From: Microbacterium sp. Leaf151
Lineage (GTDB): Bacteria > Actinomycetota > Actinomycetes > Actinomycetales > Microbacteriaceae
Direction of reading: 5' to 3'
Length of the DNA stretch: 64,000 nt
Assembly: GCF_001424225.1 (NCBI RefSeq)
Contig: NZ_LMOR01000003.1
Coordinates: forward strand, 65,006 to 129,005
A program made the position numbers and the translations under genes. Below, one piece after another: positions 23,363 through 32,564 of this stretch. The notes beneath the pieces are model-generated. The model worked only from the letters and a program-made list of their open reading frames with translations. It was not told where the DNA came from and made no database searches. The stretch's first letter is position 1. Every line of letters begins with the position of its first letter.

Positions 23363-26259
23363 GCGAACACCTCGGAGATATCGGCGAAGGATTCCGGCTG
23401 CGCCGGTTCGCTCGGACGGTGACGGCGCCGGGTCGGCAGGGCGAGGGAGACCACATCGGGCCGCTGCGCCTCGGCGAGCAGGGCGAGGGCTCGGCGTTCG
23501 TCGCGCGCCGAGACGATGAGGGTGAAGGGCGACGAGGCATCGACGTCTCGCTCGCGCGCCGCGGTCGCGGCCCGACGCAGCACCTGCGCGACCTCGTCGC
23601 GGGCATCGTCGTCGAGGCGGTCGATGTCGGACACCACGACGATGCGCGCTCCGCCGCTGACGGCGTGCACGATCTCGGCGCCGGCGGTTGCGGGATCGTC
23701 GAGCAGGGCGACGCCGACACGTGCACGCACGGCGCCCGCGCGCTCGGGCACGAGCAACCCGTCGACCCGCAGCTTCCCCTCGATCTTCGACAGGCGCCCG
23801 GCCACAGCGAGCAGCAGGGTGCGGGTGGTGGGCGTCTCGCCCGTGACCAACAGTGTCCCGCCGTACCCGACGCGAATCGAGACATCGCGGAACACCGGCT
23901 GTTCGGCATCCGAGGCCTCGGCCGTGCGCAGATCGTCGGCGGCGACGGCCATCGCCGGTTCGGCGGGCCAGTCGGCGAGGCGCACCTCGCGCTCGACGGC
24001 CTCGCCCTCGACGTCGAACTTGGGGAGCAGCCGGTCGAGCCAGCGCGGCATCCACCAGGCCTTGTCGCCGAGCAGGGCGAGTACGGCGGGCACGAGTGTC
24101 ATGCGCACGAGGAAGGCATCGACGGCGACGCCGACGGCGAGGCCGAGCGCGATGGGCTTGAGGCTGGAGTCGCCCTCGGGGACGAACGCCACGAAGACGG
24201 CGAACATGATGACGGCGGCCGCGACCACCACGCGGGCGGATGCCGCGAACCCGCTGCGGACGGCGCCGAGCGCGACCTCACGTGCTGTTCGTCCGTCGCG
24301 ACGCGCGTGCACGTAGTCCTCTCGCATGCGCGAGACGAGGAACACCTGGTAGTCCATGGCGAGGCCGAAGAGCACGCCCATCACGACGATCGGCATGAAG
24401 CTGATGATGGGGCCGACCTTGGCGACGTGCAGTGCGTCGGCGAACCACCCCCATTCGAATACCGCGGCGACCACGCCGAAGGCGGCGGCGACCGACAGCA
24501 GGTAGCCGCCCGCGGCGGTGAGGGGCACCCAGATCGAGCGGAACACGATCATCAGCAGGATGAGCGACAGGCCGACCACGAAGAGGCCGAACGGCAGCAG
24601 TGCCGCCCCGAGCTGGTCGGAGATGTCGATCGTGACGGCGGTGTACCCGGTGACCAGGAGGCGCACGCCGAACTCGTCGTACAGGCGGTCTTCTTGCGCG
24701 CGCAACTCGCGGACGAGATCGGCGGTGCGCGGGTCGTCGGGCGCGGTCTCGGGCACGATCTGCACGATGCCGGTGTCGGCGGTCTCGTTCGGAGTCGCCA
24801 GCGCGACCTCGGCGACGCCGGGGATCTTCGCGATCTCATCGCCGATGTCGGTCATCAGGTTGAGCGGGTCGTTGCTCGTGACGATGGTGCCGGTCATGAT
24901 GAGCGGGCCGTTGGCGCCCGGCCCGAAGTATTCGTCGGTCAGCTCGTACGCCACGCGGGCCTCGTCGCCCTCGGGCAGTTGTCCGGCATTCGGGAGGGTG
25001 AGGGCGAGGGAGGCGGCGGGGATCGCCGCCGTGCCGAGGAGTGCGACGATGGCGACGGTGGTGACCACGGGACGCCGTGTCACCAGCCCCACCCAGCGCT
25101 TCGCGGGTCCGTTGCGCTGAGCACGGATGGCCGCGGTCGCGGCCTTCTCTTCACTCTCGGCCGCAGCCCGGGCGGCCTCAACGGGGTCTTCGTCGGTCGC
25201 GACGCCCCGGGCGCGCTTCTTCGGCCGCTTGTGCCCCCACCCGACCACGCGATGACCGGCGAAGCCCAGCAGCGCCGGGGTCAGGGTCAGCCCGACGCAC
25301 ACCGCGATCGCGACCGCGACCGATGCGGCGATGCCCATCGTCGTCAGGAACGGGATGCCGGCGAAGCTCAGCCCGATGAGGGCGATGAGCACGGTGATGC
25401 CGGCGAAGACGACGGCCGATCCCGCGGTGCCGACGGCGCGCGCGGTCGACTCCTCGGGGTCCATCCCCGCCCGGGTCTGGTCTTGATGTCGCGACACGAT
25501 GAAGAGGGCGTAGTCGATGCCCACCGCAAGTCCCAGCATGACCGCCAGCAGCGGCGTGGTCGCCGACACGGTGGCGAAGCCCGTCGCGATGAAGATGAGG
25601 CCGATCGAGAGGGCCACGCCCAGGATCGCCGTGGCCAGCGGCATGCCGGCCACGAGGAACGAGCGGAACGTCATCATCAGCACCAGCGCGGCGATGAGCA
25701 CCCCGAGGGCCTCGGTGAGGGTCGCTCCGGGAATCTCGGTGGCGAAGAGCTGGCCGCCGAGGACGGCCTGCGAACCGGAGGGGAGGGCGGAACCGAGGGC
25801 GGTGGCGGCGTCGCGGAGCCCATCTTCCGTGGCCTGGGGTACGGCGGTCGCCTCGCCGGAGAATTGGATGCGGACGATGGCCGCGCGGTCGTCGTCGGCG
25901 ATGCCGCCCGCGATGCGCGAGTCGTAGGGATCGGTGACGGCCTCGACGAAGTCGAGCCCGCCGACGTCGGCGGTCGTCGTCGCGATGGCGTCTTGATACG
26001 CCTGGTCACGCACACTTGAGCCGTCGGCGGCGACGACGATGATCTCGGCGCTCGCCCCGCTCACCTGGGGAAAGGTGCGCTCGAGCATCTCGAGGCCCGC
26101 CTGCGACTCGGTGCCGGGGATCGTGAAGGTGTTGTCAGTGCCCTTCGCGAAGAGCGCGACCCCGCCCCCGGCGAGCACGAGCACCAGCAACCACGCGGTC
26201 AGCACGCGCCACGGGTGGCGGAACGACCAGCGACCCAGGGTGTACAGGAATGTCGACAC
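23359..26259 (-). CDS. MMPL-type exporter with C-terminal degenerate ABC-like domain
   Basis: 966 residues from GTG 26259, with GGGGAG 6 nt upstream. The first ~740 residues are an RND/MMPL transporter: helix 1 near 11-30, two large extracellular loops, and two bundles of helices. The motif GLAVGIDYALFIVSRHQDQ lies near 235-255 and its repeat GLAMDYQVFLVSRMREDY lies in the second half. MMPL proteins export lipids or drugs using the proton gradient. The last ~190 residues (from about 778) resemble an ABC nucleotide-binding domain: VFRDVSIRVGYGGTLLVTG, GRLSKIEGKLRVDGLLV, VVVSDIDRLDDDAR, TLIVSARDERRA. They lack the GKS/T of Walker A and have Arg for the H-loop His. Co-operonic with the YhgE gene and divergent from a TetR gene. 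Confidence 0.85.
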   Translation of the reverse strand: MSTFLYTLGRWSFRHPWRVLTAWLLVLVLAGGGVALFAKGTDNTFTIPGTESQAGLEMLERTFPQVSGASAEIIVVAADGSSVRDQAYQDAIATTTADVGGLDFVEAVTDPYDSRIAGGIADDDRAAIVRIQFSGEATAVPQATEDGLRDAATALGSALPSGSQAVLGGQLFATEIPGATLTEALGVLIAALVLMMTFRSFLVAGMPLATAILGVALSIGLIFIATGFATVSATTPLLAVMLGLAVGIDYALFIVSRHQDQTRAGMDPEESTARAVGTAGSAVVFAGITVLIALIGLSFAGIPFLTTMGIAASVAVAIAVCVGLTLTPALLGFAGHRVVGWGHKRPKKRARGVATDEDPVEAARAAAESEEKAATAAIRAQRNGPAKRWVGLVTRRPVVTTVAIVALLGTAAIPAASLALTLPNAGQLPEGDEARVAYELTDEYFGPGANGPLIMTGTIVTSNDPLNLMTDIGDEIAKIPGVAEVALATPNETADTGIVQIVPETAPDDPRTADLVRELRAQEDRLYDEFGVRLLVTGYTAVTIDISDQLGAALLPFGLFVVGLSLILLMIVFRSIWVPLTAAGGYLLSVAAAFGVVAAVFEWGWFADALHVAKVGPIISFMPIVVMGVLFGLAMDYQVFLVSRMREDYVHARRDGRTAREVALGAVRSGFAASARVVVAAAVIMFAVFVAFVPEGDSSLKPIALGLAVGVAVDAFLVRMTLVPAVLALLGDKAWWMPRWLDRLLPKFDVEGEAVEREVRLADWPAEPAMAVAADDLRTAEASDAEQPVFRDVSIRVGYGGTLLVTGETPTTRTLLLAVAGRLSKIEGKLRVDGLLVPERAGAVRARVGVALLDDPATAGAEIVHAVSGGARIVVVSDIDRLDDDARDEVAQVLRRAATAARERDVDASSPFTLIVSARDERRALALLAEAQRPDVVSLALPTRRRHRPSEPAQPESFADISEVFA

Positions 26260-26287
26260 GGTGGCTCCCCACGATCGGTGAACGAGT

Positions 26288-26321
26288 CGATACAGCACCG
26301 TATCGGATACATCAATGTATC
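26288..26321. promoter_or_regulatory. Two adjacent palindromes in the MMPL/TetR divergent promoter
   Basis: CGATAC-N6-GTATCG (26288-26305) lies immediately beside GATACAT-CA-ATGTATC (26306-26321). Both centre on a GATAC half-site and lie between the two divergent starts (26259 and 26378). They are the obvious candidate operators for the TetR protein, which would then control both itself and the exporter operon. The role is inferred from position and symmetry. Confidence 0.65.
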
Positions 26322-26377
26322 GTAGACCGAGATGGCGACGTCGAACCTGGACGTCACCCGAGGACAGGAGGTCGTGG

Positions 26378-27004
26378 ATGACCGATTCCGCTCCCGCGAC
26401 GACGCGGCGCCGAGAGAACACCCGCATCCGTCTGATGGACGCCGCAGCCGAGATGTTCGCCGAGGTCGGCATCGACGCGGCATCCGTCGAGGCCGTCTGC
26501 GAACGCGCCGGTTTCACCCGTGGTGCGTTCTACTCGAACTTCGCCTCGAAGGAGGAGCTGTTCCTGGCGCTGTGCGCGCGGTCGGCCGAGACCACCATCG
26601 CCGCCGTCCGCGACCGGGTCACGTCGATCGAAGATCGCGGTCTCGAGACAGCCGGCGACGTCCGGCAGCTCGTGCACGAAGTCCTCGAGGCGACGGGCGA
26701 GGACCGCCTCGACGTGCTCCTCGGAGCCGAGACGCGTCTGCAGGCGTTACGCAATCCCGAGTTCGCCCACGCCTACCTCGCCCTGAACCAGGGGCTCGGC
26801 GAGAGCGTCACGCAGCTCGTCCGCGACATCGCCGAGGTACGAGGCCTGGCGCTGCGCGTGCCCGCCGACGTCGCCACCGAGCTGCTGCTGTCGGTGTGGG
26901 TCTCCACCTCCGAGACGGCCCTGCTCACCCGTCAGGCGCCGGCGCTGTCGCGATCGGGGCTGGCCGAGCGGCTGGCGCAGGTGGTCGGGCTCATCCTCGA
27001 GTGA
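26378..27004 (+). CDS. TetR family transcriptional regulator
   Basis: 208 residues. The N-terminal HTH is typical: RENTRIRLMDAAAEMFAEVG, then SVEAVCERAGFTRGAFYSNFASKEELFLAL (about 36-65). The C-terminal ligand-binding domain is unassigned. The ATG follows AGGAGG by 7 nt. Because it is divergent from the MMPL/YhgE operon with palindromes between them, it is probably that operon's repressor, released by an unknown exported compound. The 3' end overlaps the convergent menC by 14 bp. Confidence 0.88.
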   Translation: MTDSAPATTRRRENTRIRLMDAAAEMFAEVGIDAASVEAVCERAGFTRGAFYSNFASKEELFLALCARSAETTIAAVRDRVTSIEDRGLETAGDVRQLVHEVLEATGEDRLDVLLGAETRLQALRNPEFAHAYLALNQGLGESVTQLVRDIAEVRGLALRVPADVATELLLSVWVSTSETALLTRQAPALSRSGLAERLAQVVGLILE

Positions 27005-27992
27005 CCTCGAGCAGGTCGTAGCAGCGGCGAAGGCGCGCCAGCCACCAGTCGCGCCGTTCGTCGGCGGCGGCCACGCGGTCGAGGTCGGCGGACGCGGGGC
27101 GGGGGCGTTCGAGCGACAGCAGGCCACCCCGGGCGACGAGCGGGGATGCCACGACGTCGGCCGCGAACAACGAGGCCGTGCCGAGCCCGCAGTCGAAGTC
27201 GAGCTGCGGCAGGGCCGCCGCGAGGGCGGCGCCCATCGACAGCCCGATCGAGGTGTCCAGCGCGCTGGAGACGACCACCGGCAGACCCGCCTGCGCGACG
27301 ATGTCGATCGCCGCGTGCACCCCTCCGAGCGGCTGAGCCTTGATGACGAGCAGGTCCGCGGCGCCCGCGCGGGCGACGAGGAGCGGGTCGGCGGCTTTGC
27401 GCACGCTCTCGTCCGCGGCGATCGCGATGTCGAGATAGGCGATGCGCTCGCGCAGCTGCACGAGTTCGTCGATCTCGGCGCACGGCTGCTCGACGTACTC
27501 CAGGTCGAAAGCGCAAAGCGCGTGCACGGCGCGCTCGGCTTCGTCGACGTTCCACGCCGCGTTGGCGTCGATGCGCACGCGCCCCTCCGGTCCCATGACC
27601 TCGCGCACCGCCCGCACGCGCGCCACGTCGTCGGCGAGTGTCTGCCCCGCCTCGGCCACTTTGACCTTCACCGTGCGGCATCCGTCATAACGGGCGAGGA
27701 CGCCGGCCACCTCGGATGCCGCGACGGCGGGGACCGTGGCATTGACCGGGATCGCGTCGCGCCGCGTCGGCGGTGCGGGCTCCCACCCGAAATCGAGGGC
27801 CCCGGCGAGCCAGGTCGCCGCCTCAGCGTCGCCGTACTCGGTGAAGGGCGAGAACTCGGTCCACCCCTGCGGTCCCTCGAACACCACGGCTTCTCGGGTT
27901 CCGATGCCGCGGAACCGCGTGACGAGGGGAAGCGCGACCACCCGTGCGGTGGCGAGGACGTCGGCGAGCGGGGGGAGGCGCGTGGTGCTCAT
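26991..27992 (-). CDS. menC: o-Succinylbenzoate synthase
   Basis: An enolase-superfamily enzyme that dehydrates SHCHC to o-succinylbenzoate in menaquinone synthesis. 333 residues. The catalytic Lys pair region TVKVKVAEA lies near 108-116. The metal ligands are in RIDANAAWN (near 137-145), EYVEQPC (near 163-169) and AADES (near 191-195), followed by the Lys strand LLVIKAQPLGG. It lies opposite to the other men genes but next to them. Relatives act on dipeptides or N-acyl amino acids, but the men context favours MenC. Confidence 0.9.
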   Translation of the reverse strand: MSTTRLPPLADVLATARVVALPLVTRFRGIGTREAVVFEGPQGWTEFSPFTEYGDAEAATWLAGALDFGWEPAPPTRRDAIPVNATVPAVAASEVAGVLARYDGCRTVKVKVAEAGQTLADDVARVRAVREVMGPEGRVRIDANAAWNVDEAERAVHALCAFDLEYVEQPCAEIDELVQLRERIAYLDIAIAADESVRKAADPLLVARAGAADLLVIKAQPLGGVHAAIDIVAQAGLPVVVSSALDTSIGLSMGAALAAALPQLDFDCGLGTASLFAADVVASPLVARGGLLSLERPRPASADLDRVAAADERRDWWLARLRRCYDLLEVTRG

Positions 27993-28039
27993 GCCCCCAT
28001 CCTGGCCCCGGTGTCGGTGGCCCGGAATAGGCTGGCCGC

Positions 28040-28837
28040 ATGCTCCTCGATACCCCGGTCCGACTCGGCGTCCAGATCCAGCCGCAGCACGTGCAGTACT
28101 CCGACATCCGCGACGCCGTCCTCCGGCTGGAGGAGATGGGCGTCGACGTCCTTTTCAACTGGGACCATTTCTTCCCGCTCTACGGCGACCCCGATGGCGA
28201 GCACTTCGAGTCGTGGACGATGCTGGCGGCCTGGGCTGAGCAGACCGAACGCGTCGAGTTCGGTGCGCTGGTCAACTGCAACAGCTACCGCGGCGCCGAT
28301 CTGCAGGCCGACATGGCCCGCACGATCGACCACATCAGCAAGAAGGGCGGCGACACCGGCCGCTTCATCTTCGGCACCGGGTCGGGCTGGTTCCAGCGCG
28401 ATTACGACGAGTACGGCTACGACTTCGGCACCGCGGGCTCGCGCTTGAACGCGCTCGCCACCGACCTCGACCGCGTCGTCGAGCGCTGGGGCAAGCTCAA
28501 TCCCGCGCCCACCCGCGGCATCCCGGTGATGATCGGCGGCAAGGGCGAGCAGAAGACCCTGCGCATCGTCGCCCGTCACGCCGATATCTGGCACAGCTTC
28601 GTCACACCCGACGAGCTGCCCCACAAGTTCGGCGTCATCGAGAAGTGGGCCGAGACCGAGGGGCGCGACCTCTCGGGCCTGATCGTCTCGAACGAGCTCA
28701 AGGACCGAGACGAGACCGTGGCTGATGCGCTGTTCGACGCCGGCACGCGCCTGTTCACCCTCGGCTTCTCCGGCCCCGACTGGGACTACTCCCTCGTCGA
28801 GCGCTGGCTGACCTGGCGCGACTCGAAGAACGCGTGA
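28040..28837 (+). CDS. LLM-class F420-dependent oxidoreductase
   Basis: 265 residues with a luciferase-like barrel: VRLGVQIQPQHVQYSDIRDA at the start, NWDHFFPLYGDP near 41-52, GRFIFGTGSGWFQRDYDEYG near 107-126, and the GIPVMIGGKGEQKTLRIVARHADIW segment near 161-185. The last segment is common in actinobacterial F420-linked enzymes. The substrate is unknown. It is set between menC and menB, divergent from menC, with no known role in menaquinone synthesis. Confidence 0.85.
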   Translation: MLLDTPVRLGVQIQPQHVQYSDIRDAVLRLEEMGVDVLFNWDHFFPLYGDPDGEHFESWTMLAAWAEQTERVEFGALVNCNSYRGADLQADMARTIDHISKKGGDTGRFIFGTGSGWFQRDYDEYGYDFGTAGSRLNALATDLDRVVERWGKLNPAPTRGIPVMIGGKGEQKTLRIVARHADIWHSFVTPDELPHKFGVIEKWAETEGRDLSGLIVSNELKDRDETVADALFDAGTRLFTLGFSGPDWDYSLVERWLTWRDSKNA

Positions 28838-28969
28838 ACCGGGCGGGGCGTCAGCCCGCTACCGCGCGAAGAATACGCGAGGGAAGGGTCCGTCCGGCGG
28901 GCGTGACGTTGCGCCCTCTCGATCCAGCCGTCCCGTTCCGCGCAGGGGCGCCGCGCGTAGGCTGATCGG

Positions 28970-29872
28970 GTGACCGTCTCCGAGCTCTTCGACCCCGCGG
29001 AATGGACCCTGGCGCCCGGCGCCGCGGACTACACCGACATCACCGCCCACGTCACCCACGACGGGCGCGTCGCCCGCATCGCGTTCGACCGGCCCGAGGT
29101 GCGCAACGCCTTCCGCCCGCACACGGTCGACGAGTTGTACCGCGCCCTCGACATCGCCCGGCAAGACCACCGCATCGGCGTCGTCCTGCTGACCGGCAAC
29201 GGACCGAGCGCAAAAGACGGCGGTTGGGCCTTCTGCTCGGGCGGCGATCAGCGCATCCGCGGCCGCGACGGCTACAAGTACTCGCACGACGAGACGGCCG
29301 TCCACGACCCGGGTCGCGCGGGACGCCTCCACATCCTCGAGGTGCAGCGCCTCATCCGGTTCATGCCGAAGGTCGTCATCGCCGTCGTCCCGGGCTGGGC
29401 CGCGGGAGGGGGACACTCCCTCAACGTCGTGTGCGATCTGTCGATCGCCAGCCGGGAGCACGGTCGTTTCAAGCAGACGGATGCCGACGTGGGCTCGTTC
29501 GACGCCGGCTATGGTTCCGCATACTTCGCGCGCCAGATCGGGCAGAAGTTCGCGCGCGAGATCTTCTTCCTCGCGGAGGAGTACTCCGCCGACCGCGCGT
29601 ACGAGATGGGCGCCGTCAACCGCGTCGTGCCGCACGCCGAGCTCGAGCGCGAGGCCCTCGCGATGGCCCGCACGATCCTCACGAAGTCGCCCACCGCGAT
29701 CCGCATGCTGAAGTACGCCTTCAACGCCGTCGACGACGGTCTCGTGGGACAGCAGCTGTTCGCCGGAGAGGCCACCCGCCTCGCCTACGGCACCGACGAA
29801 GCAGCCGAGGGTCGCGACTCCTTCCTCGAGAAGCGCGACCCCGACTGGTCCGACGTGCCGTGGCACTACTGA
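28970..29872 (+). CDS. menB: 1,4-Dihydroxy-2-naphthoyl-CoA synthase
   Basis: A crotonase-fold enzyme that cyclises o-succinylbenzoyl-CoA. The 300-residue length is typical of actinobacterial MenB. Diagnostic segments are FDRPEVRNAFRPHTVDELYR, the oxyanion segment WAFCSGGDQRIRGRDGYKY (about 85-103), GWAAGGGHSLNVVCDLSIAS, and the TDADVGSFDAGYGSAYFARQ loop carrying the catalytic Asp and Tyr. Start GTG 28970. It leads menE and menA on the same strand. Confidence 0.95.
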   Translation: MTVSELFDPAEWTLAPGAADYTDITAHVTHDGRVARIAFDRPEVRNAFRPHTVDELYRALDIARQDHRIGVVLLTGNGPSAKDGGWAFCSGGDQRIRGRDGYKYSHDETAVHDPGRAGRLHILEVQRLIRFMPKVVIAVVPGWAAGGGHSLNVVCDLSIASREHGRFKQTDADVGSFDAGYGSAYFARQIGQKFAREIFFLAEEYSADRAYEMGAVNRVVPHAELEREALAMARTILTKSPTAIRMLKYAFNAVDDGLVGQQLFAGEATRLAYGTDEAAEGRDSFLEKRDPDWSDVPWHY

Positions 29873-29912
29873 CGAGACGGGTGCGGCGCGTGAGGGCCAC
29901 CGCATCGGACGG

Positions 29913-31073
29913 GTGCCGCGCGTGAGGCTCGAGTCCCCGGCATCCGGTGATCCCCGTGACGTGCTGCGGGCGCTGCGCGCCGCCGTGCTCGGGGCCGGTC
30001 CGGCCGTGGCGCTGGGGGGTGACGGACTCCCGAACGAGGTGCCCCCGGGGACCGCCGCCGTCGTGACGACATCGGGGTCGACGGGCGTTCCGAAATCGGT
30101 CGTCCTCAGTCGGAACGCGCTCATCAGCAGCGCCTACTCGACGGCCGCACGCATCGGCGAGGGCGCCTGGCTGCTCGCTGTCCCCGCTACCTACGTGGCG
30201 GGCGTGCAGGTGATCGTGCGGGCGCTGCTCGCCGATCGTGAACCCGCGGTGGTGTCCGGGCACTTCCGCCCCGAACCGTTCGCCGCGGCCGCCCTGGGCA
30301 TGGCATCCCATGCCGACGGCGTGCGCGTGCCGAGCTACACCTCCCTCGTGCCGGCGCAGCTGCAGAGACTCCTGGATGCCGCCGAGCACGACACCACCGT
30401 CGCTCAGGCGCTGCGGTCGTTCGAGGCCATCCTCATCGGCGGGCAGGCGCTCGCGCCCGCGGTCCGCCGGCGCGCCGAGGCGCTCGGCGCGCGCGTCGTG
30501 CGCACCTACGGCTCGAGTGAGACCAGCGGCGGCTGCGTCTACGACGGCGTCCCCCTCGACGGCGTCGGCATGCGCATCGTCGACGGCGAGGTGCGGCTGT
30601 CGGGCCCCATGCTCGCCGAGGGCTACCTCGGCGACCCCGAGCGAACGGCATCCATCTTCCCCCTGGATGCCGACGCCAGGCGCTGGTACCGCACGGGCGA
30701 CGGGGGCGAGATCGTCGACGGGGTGCTGCACGTCACCGGTCGCCTCGACAACGTCATCGTCTCGGGCGGCGTGAACGTGTCGCTCGATCGCGTCGAAGCC
30801 GCCGTCCGCGGCATCCCCGGTCTGGAGTCGGCCGTGGTGGTGCCGATCCCGGATGCCGAGTGGGGGCAGGCGTCAGCTGTGGTGGTGCCGGGACTCGCCG
30901 CCGTCGAGGAAGAGACGATGCTCGCTCGGGTGCGGGGGGTCGTGGGCGATGCGGTGGGCGCGCCCGCGCGACCGGCGCGTGTCGTGGCCATCGACGAACT
31001 GCCCACCCTTTCGTCGGGGAAGCCGGACCGAGCGTCCCTGCGCGCGACACTCGGGGCGGACCCGCGGGCATAG
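29913..31073 (+). CDS. menE: o-Succinylbenzoate--CoA ligase
   Basis: An AMP-binding enzyme that makes o-succinylbenzoyl-CoA, the MenB substrate. It has 386 residues and is shorter than most ANL enzymes, as usual for actinobacterial MenE. The phosphate loop is VVTTSGSTGVPKSVVLS (about 50-66). The adenine motif is YGSSETSGG, and the hinge/tail is YRTGDGGEIVDGVLHVTGRLDNVIVSGG. Two GTG starts are possible, at 29913 and 29922. They lie in a short direct duplication of GGGTGCSGCGCGTGAGG that also occurs at about 29,880. Confidence 0.92.
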   Translation: MPRVRLESPASGDPRDVLRALRAAVLGAGPAVALGGDGLPNEVPPGTAAVVTTSGSTGVPKSVVLSRNALISSAYSTAARIGEGAWLLAVPATYVAGVQVIVRALLADREPAVVSGHFRPEPFAAAALGMASHADGVRVPSYTSLVPAQLQRLLDAAEHDTTVAQALRSFEAILIGGQALAPAVRRRAEALGARVVRTYGSSETSGGCVYDGVPLDGVGMRIVDGEVRLSGPMLAEGYLGDPERTASIFPLDADARRWYRTGDGGEIVDGVLHVTGRLDNVIVSGGVNVSLDRVEAAVRGIPGLESAVVVPIPDAEWGQASAVVVPGLAAVEEETMLARVRGVVGDAVGAPARPARVVAIDELPTLSSGKPDRASLRATLGADPRA

Positions 31074-31084
31074 GATGACCCTCC

Positions 31085-32056
31085 GTGGCAGCTCCGTCTC
31101 GTAAGCGTTCGACCCCCGCCAAGAAGCGTCGCCCCCGCGGCAACCCGCAGAAGCCGGTGGGTGGTGCACCGCAGGCCGTCGCTCCGGCCACCGCGCGCGA
31201 TTGGATCGCCGCGGCCCGCATCCGCACGCTTCCTCTCGCGATCACCCCGGTGCTCATCGGCACGGGTGCGGCGACGCTCGTGGACGAGCAGCTCCACTGG
31301 GTCATCGCCCTGGCGTGCCTCGCCGTCGCCTTCGCGCTGCAGATCGGCGTCAATTACGCCAACGACTACTCGGACGGCATCCGCGGGACCGACGACGTGC
31401 GCGTGGGTCCGGGACGCCTGACCGGGGGGAAGAAGGCGAAGCCCCGTACCGTGCTGATCGTGGCATTGGCGTTTTTCGCGCTCGCCGCGCTCATCGGCCT
31501 CGCGCTCGTCATCCGCACGGGGCAGTGGTGGCTCCTCCTCGTGGGGGCGGTGTGCATCGTCGCCGCGTGGTTCTACACCGGCGGCAAGCGCCCCTACGGC
31601 TACAACGCCATGGGTGAGCTGTTCGTCTTCGTCTTCTTCGGCCTCGTCGCCACCCTCGGCACGACGTGGCTGCAGGTGCGGTCACTTCCGCAGGAGGCGT
31701 GGTTCGGCGCGGTCGCCGCGGGCTTGCTGGCGTGCGCGGTGCTGCTCGCGAACAACCTGCGCGACATCGATCAAGACCGCCTCGCCGGCAAGCGCACGCT
31801 CTCGGTGCTGATCGGCCGACGCGCCACCCAGGTGCTCTTCACGGTGTTCGTGCTCGTCCCGTTCGGCATCGCGGTGTTCCTGGCGCTGGTCTATCCCATC
31901 GCGTGGCTCACGCTCGTCGCGCTCCTCGGAGGGCTCGCCGCCATCCTCATCGTCTGGACGTACCGCACGCCGCGTGAACTCATCACCGCGCTGCAGGTCA
32001 CGAGCTTCACCTCCGTCGCCTACGGAGCCCTGCTGTTCTGGGCGTTCGCGGGTTGA
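31085..32056 (+). CDS. menA: 1,4-Dihydroxy-2-naphthoate polyprenyltransferase
   Basis: A UbiA-family membrane prenyltransferase that attaches the polyprenyl tail to DHNA. 323 residues with a basic, probably disordered N-terminal ~35 residues, then about eight helices. The two Asp-rich motifs are NYANDYSDGIRGTDD (near 95-109) and NNLRDIDQDRLAGKRTL (near 223-239). GTG start, 11 bp after menE. Confidence 0.95.
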   Translation: MAAPSRKRSTPAKKRRPRGNPQKPVGGAPQAVAPATARDWIAAARIRTLPLAITPVLIGTGAATLVDEQLHWVIALACLAVAFALQIGVNYANDYSDGIRGTDDVRVGPGRLTGGKKAKPRTVLIVALAFFALAALIGLALVIRTGQWWLLLVGAVCIVAAWFYTGGKRPYGYNAMGELFVFVFFGLVATLGTTWLQVRSLPQEAWFGAVAAGLLACAVLLANNLRDIDQDRLAGKRTLSVLIGRRATQVLFTVFVLVPFGIAVFLALVYPIAWLTLVALLGGLAAILIVWTYRTPRELITALQVTSFTSVAYGALLFWAFAG

Positions 32057-32169
32057 CCCGCCGTCGCTGCGCCGGGGTCTGACGCCACTCCCCGCCGGCT
32101 CCCGACGTCGCGCATCACTCGCACAGGACGCCAGGGCGCCGCGGCGTGAGCCGGGTAGCGCGGGTGTCC

Positions 32170-32490
32170 TCAGCGCTCGGAGCCGGCCCCGGGGTCGGTG
32201 CCGCGCCGCGGGGCGTCCAGGGCGGAATCCTCCGCGTCGGCGTCGGTCTCGGCGCCCGTGCGGCGGCCGGTGGCGGCGCGCTGCGCGCGACGCTCGGCGA
32301 GCCCGCCTGTGACGTTGTCGAGAGGGCGACGCAGGAACAGCAGCGACAGGCTGAAACCGATGAGGGCCGCGAAGATCGCCGCGAGCCAGGGCAGTTCCTG
32401 GAAGACGGGGAACAACAGCAGGACGCCGAGCGGCACCAGGAACGCGAGAAGTCGCAGCACCGTGTAGACGAGGGCCGAACGAGCACGCAT
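32170..32490 (-). CDS. DUF4229 membrane protein
   Basis: 106 residues. The first ~60 form two hydrophobic helices (VYTVLRLLAFLVPLGVLLLF, then LPWLAAIFAALIGFSLSLLFL), and the tail is hydrophilic and acidic. This is the DUF4229 pattern seen beside men genes in actinobacteria. No function is known. It is convergent with menA and divergent from the next gene. Confidence 0.8.
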   Translation of the reverse strand: MRARSALVYTVLRLLAFLVPLGVLLLFPVFQELPWLAAIFAALIGFSLSLLFLRRPLDNVTGGLAERRAQRAATGRRTGAETDADAEDSALDAPRRGTDPGAGSER

Positions 32491-32564
32491 CCTGTCAGTC
32501 TACGGCGGAGTGCGGCCCCCATGGTTCCGGGCCGTCGCCCAGCAGACGCACGTAGAATCGGTGC

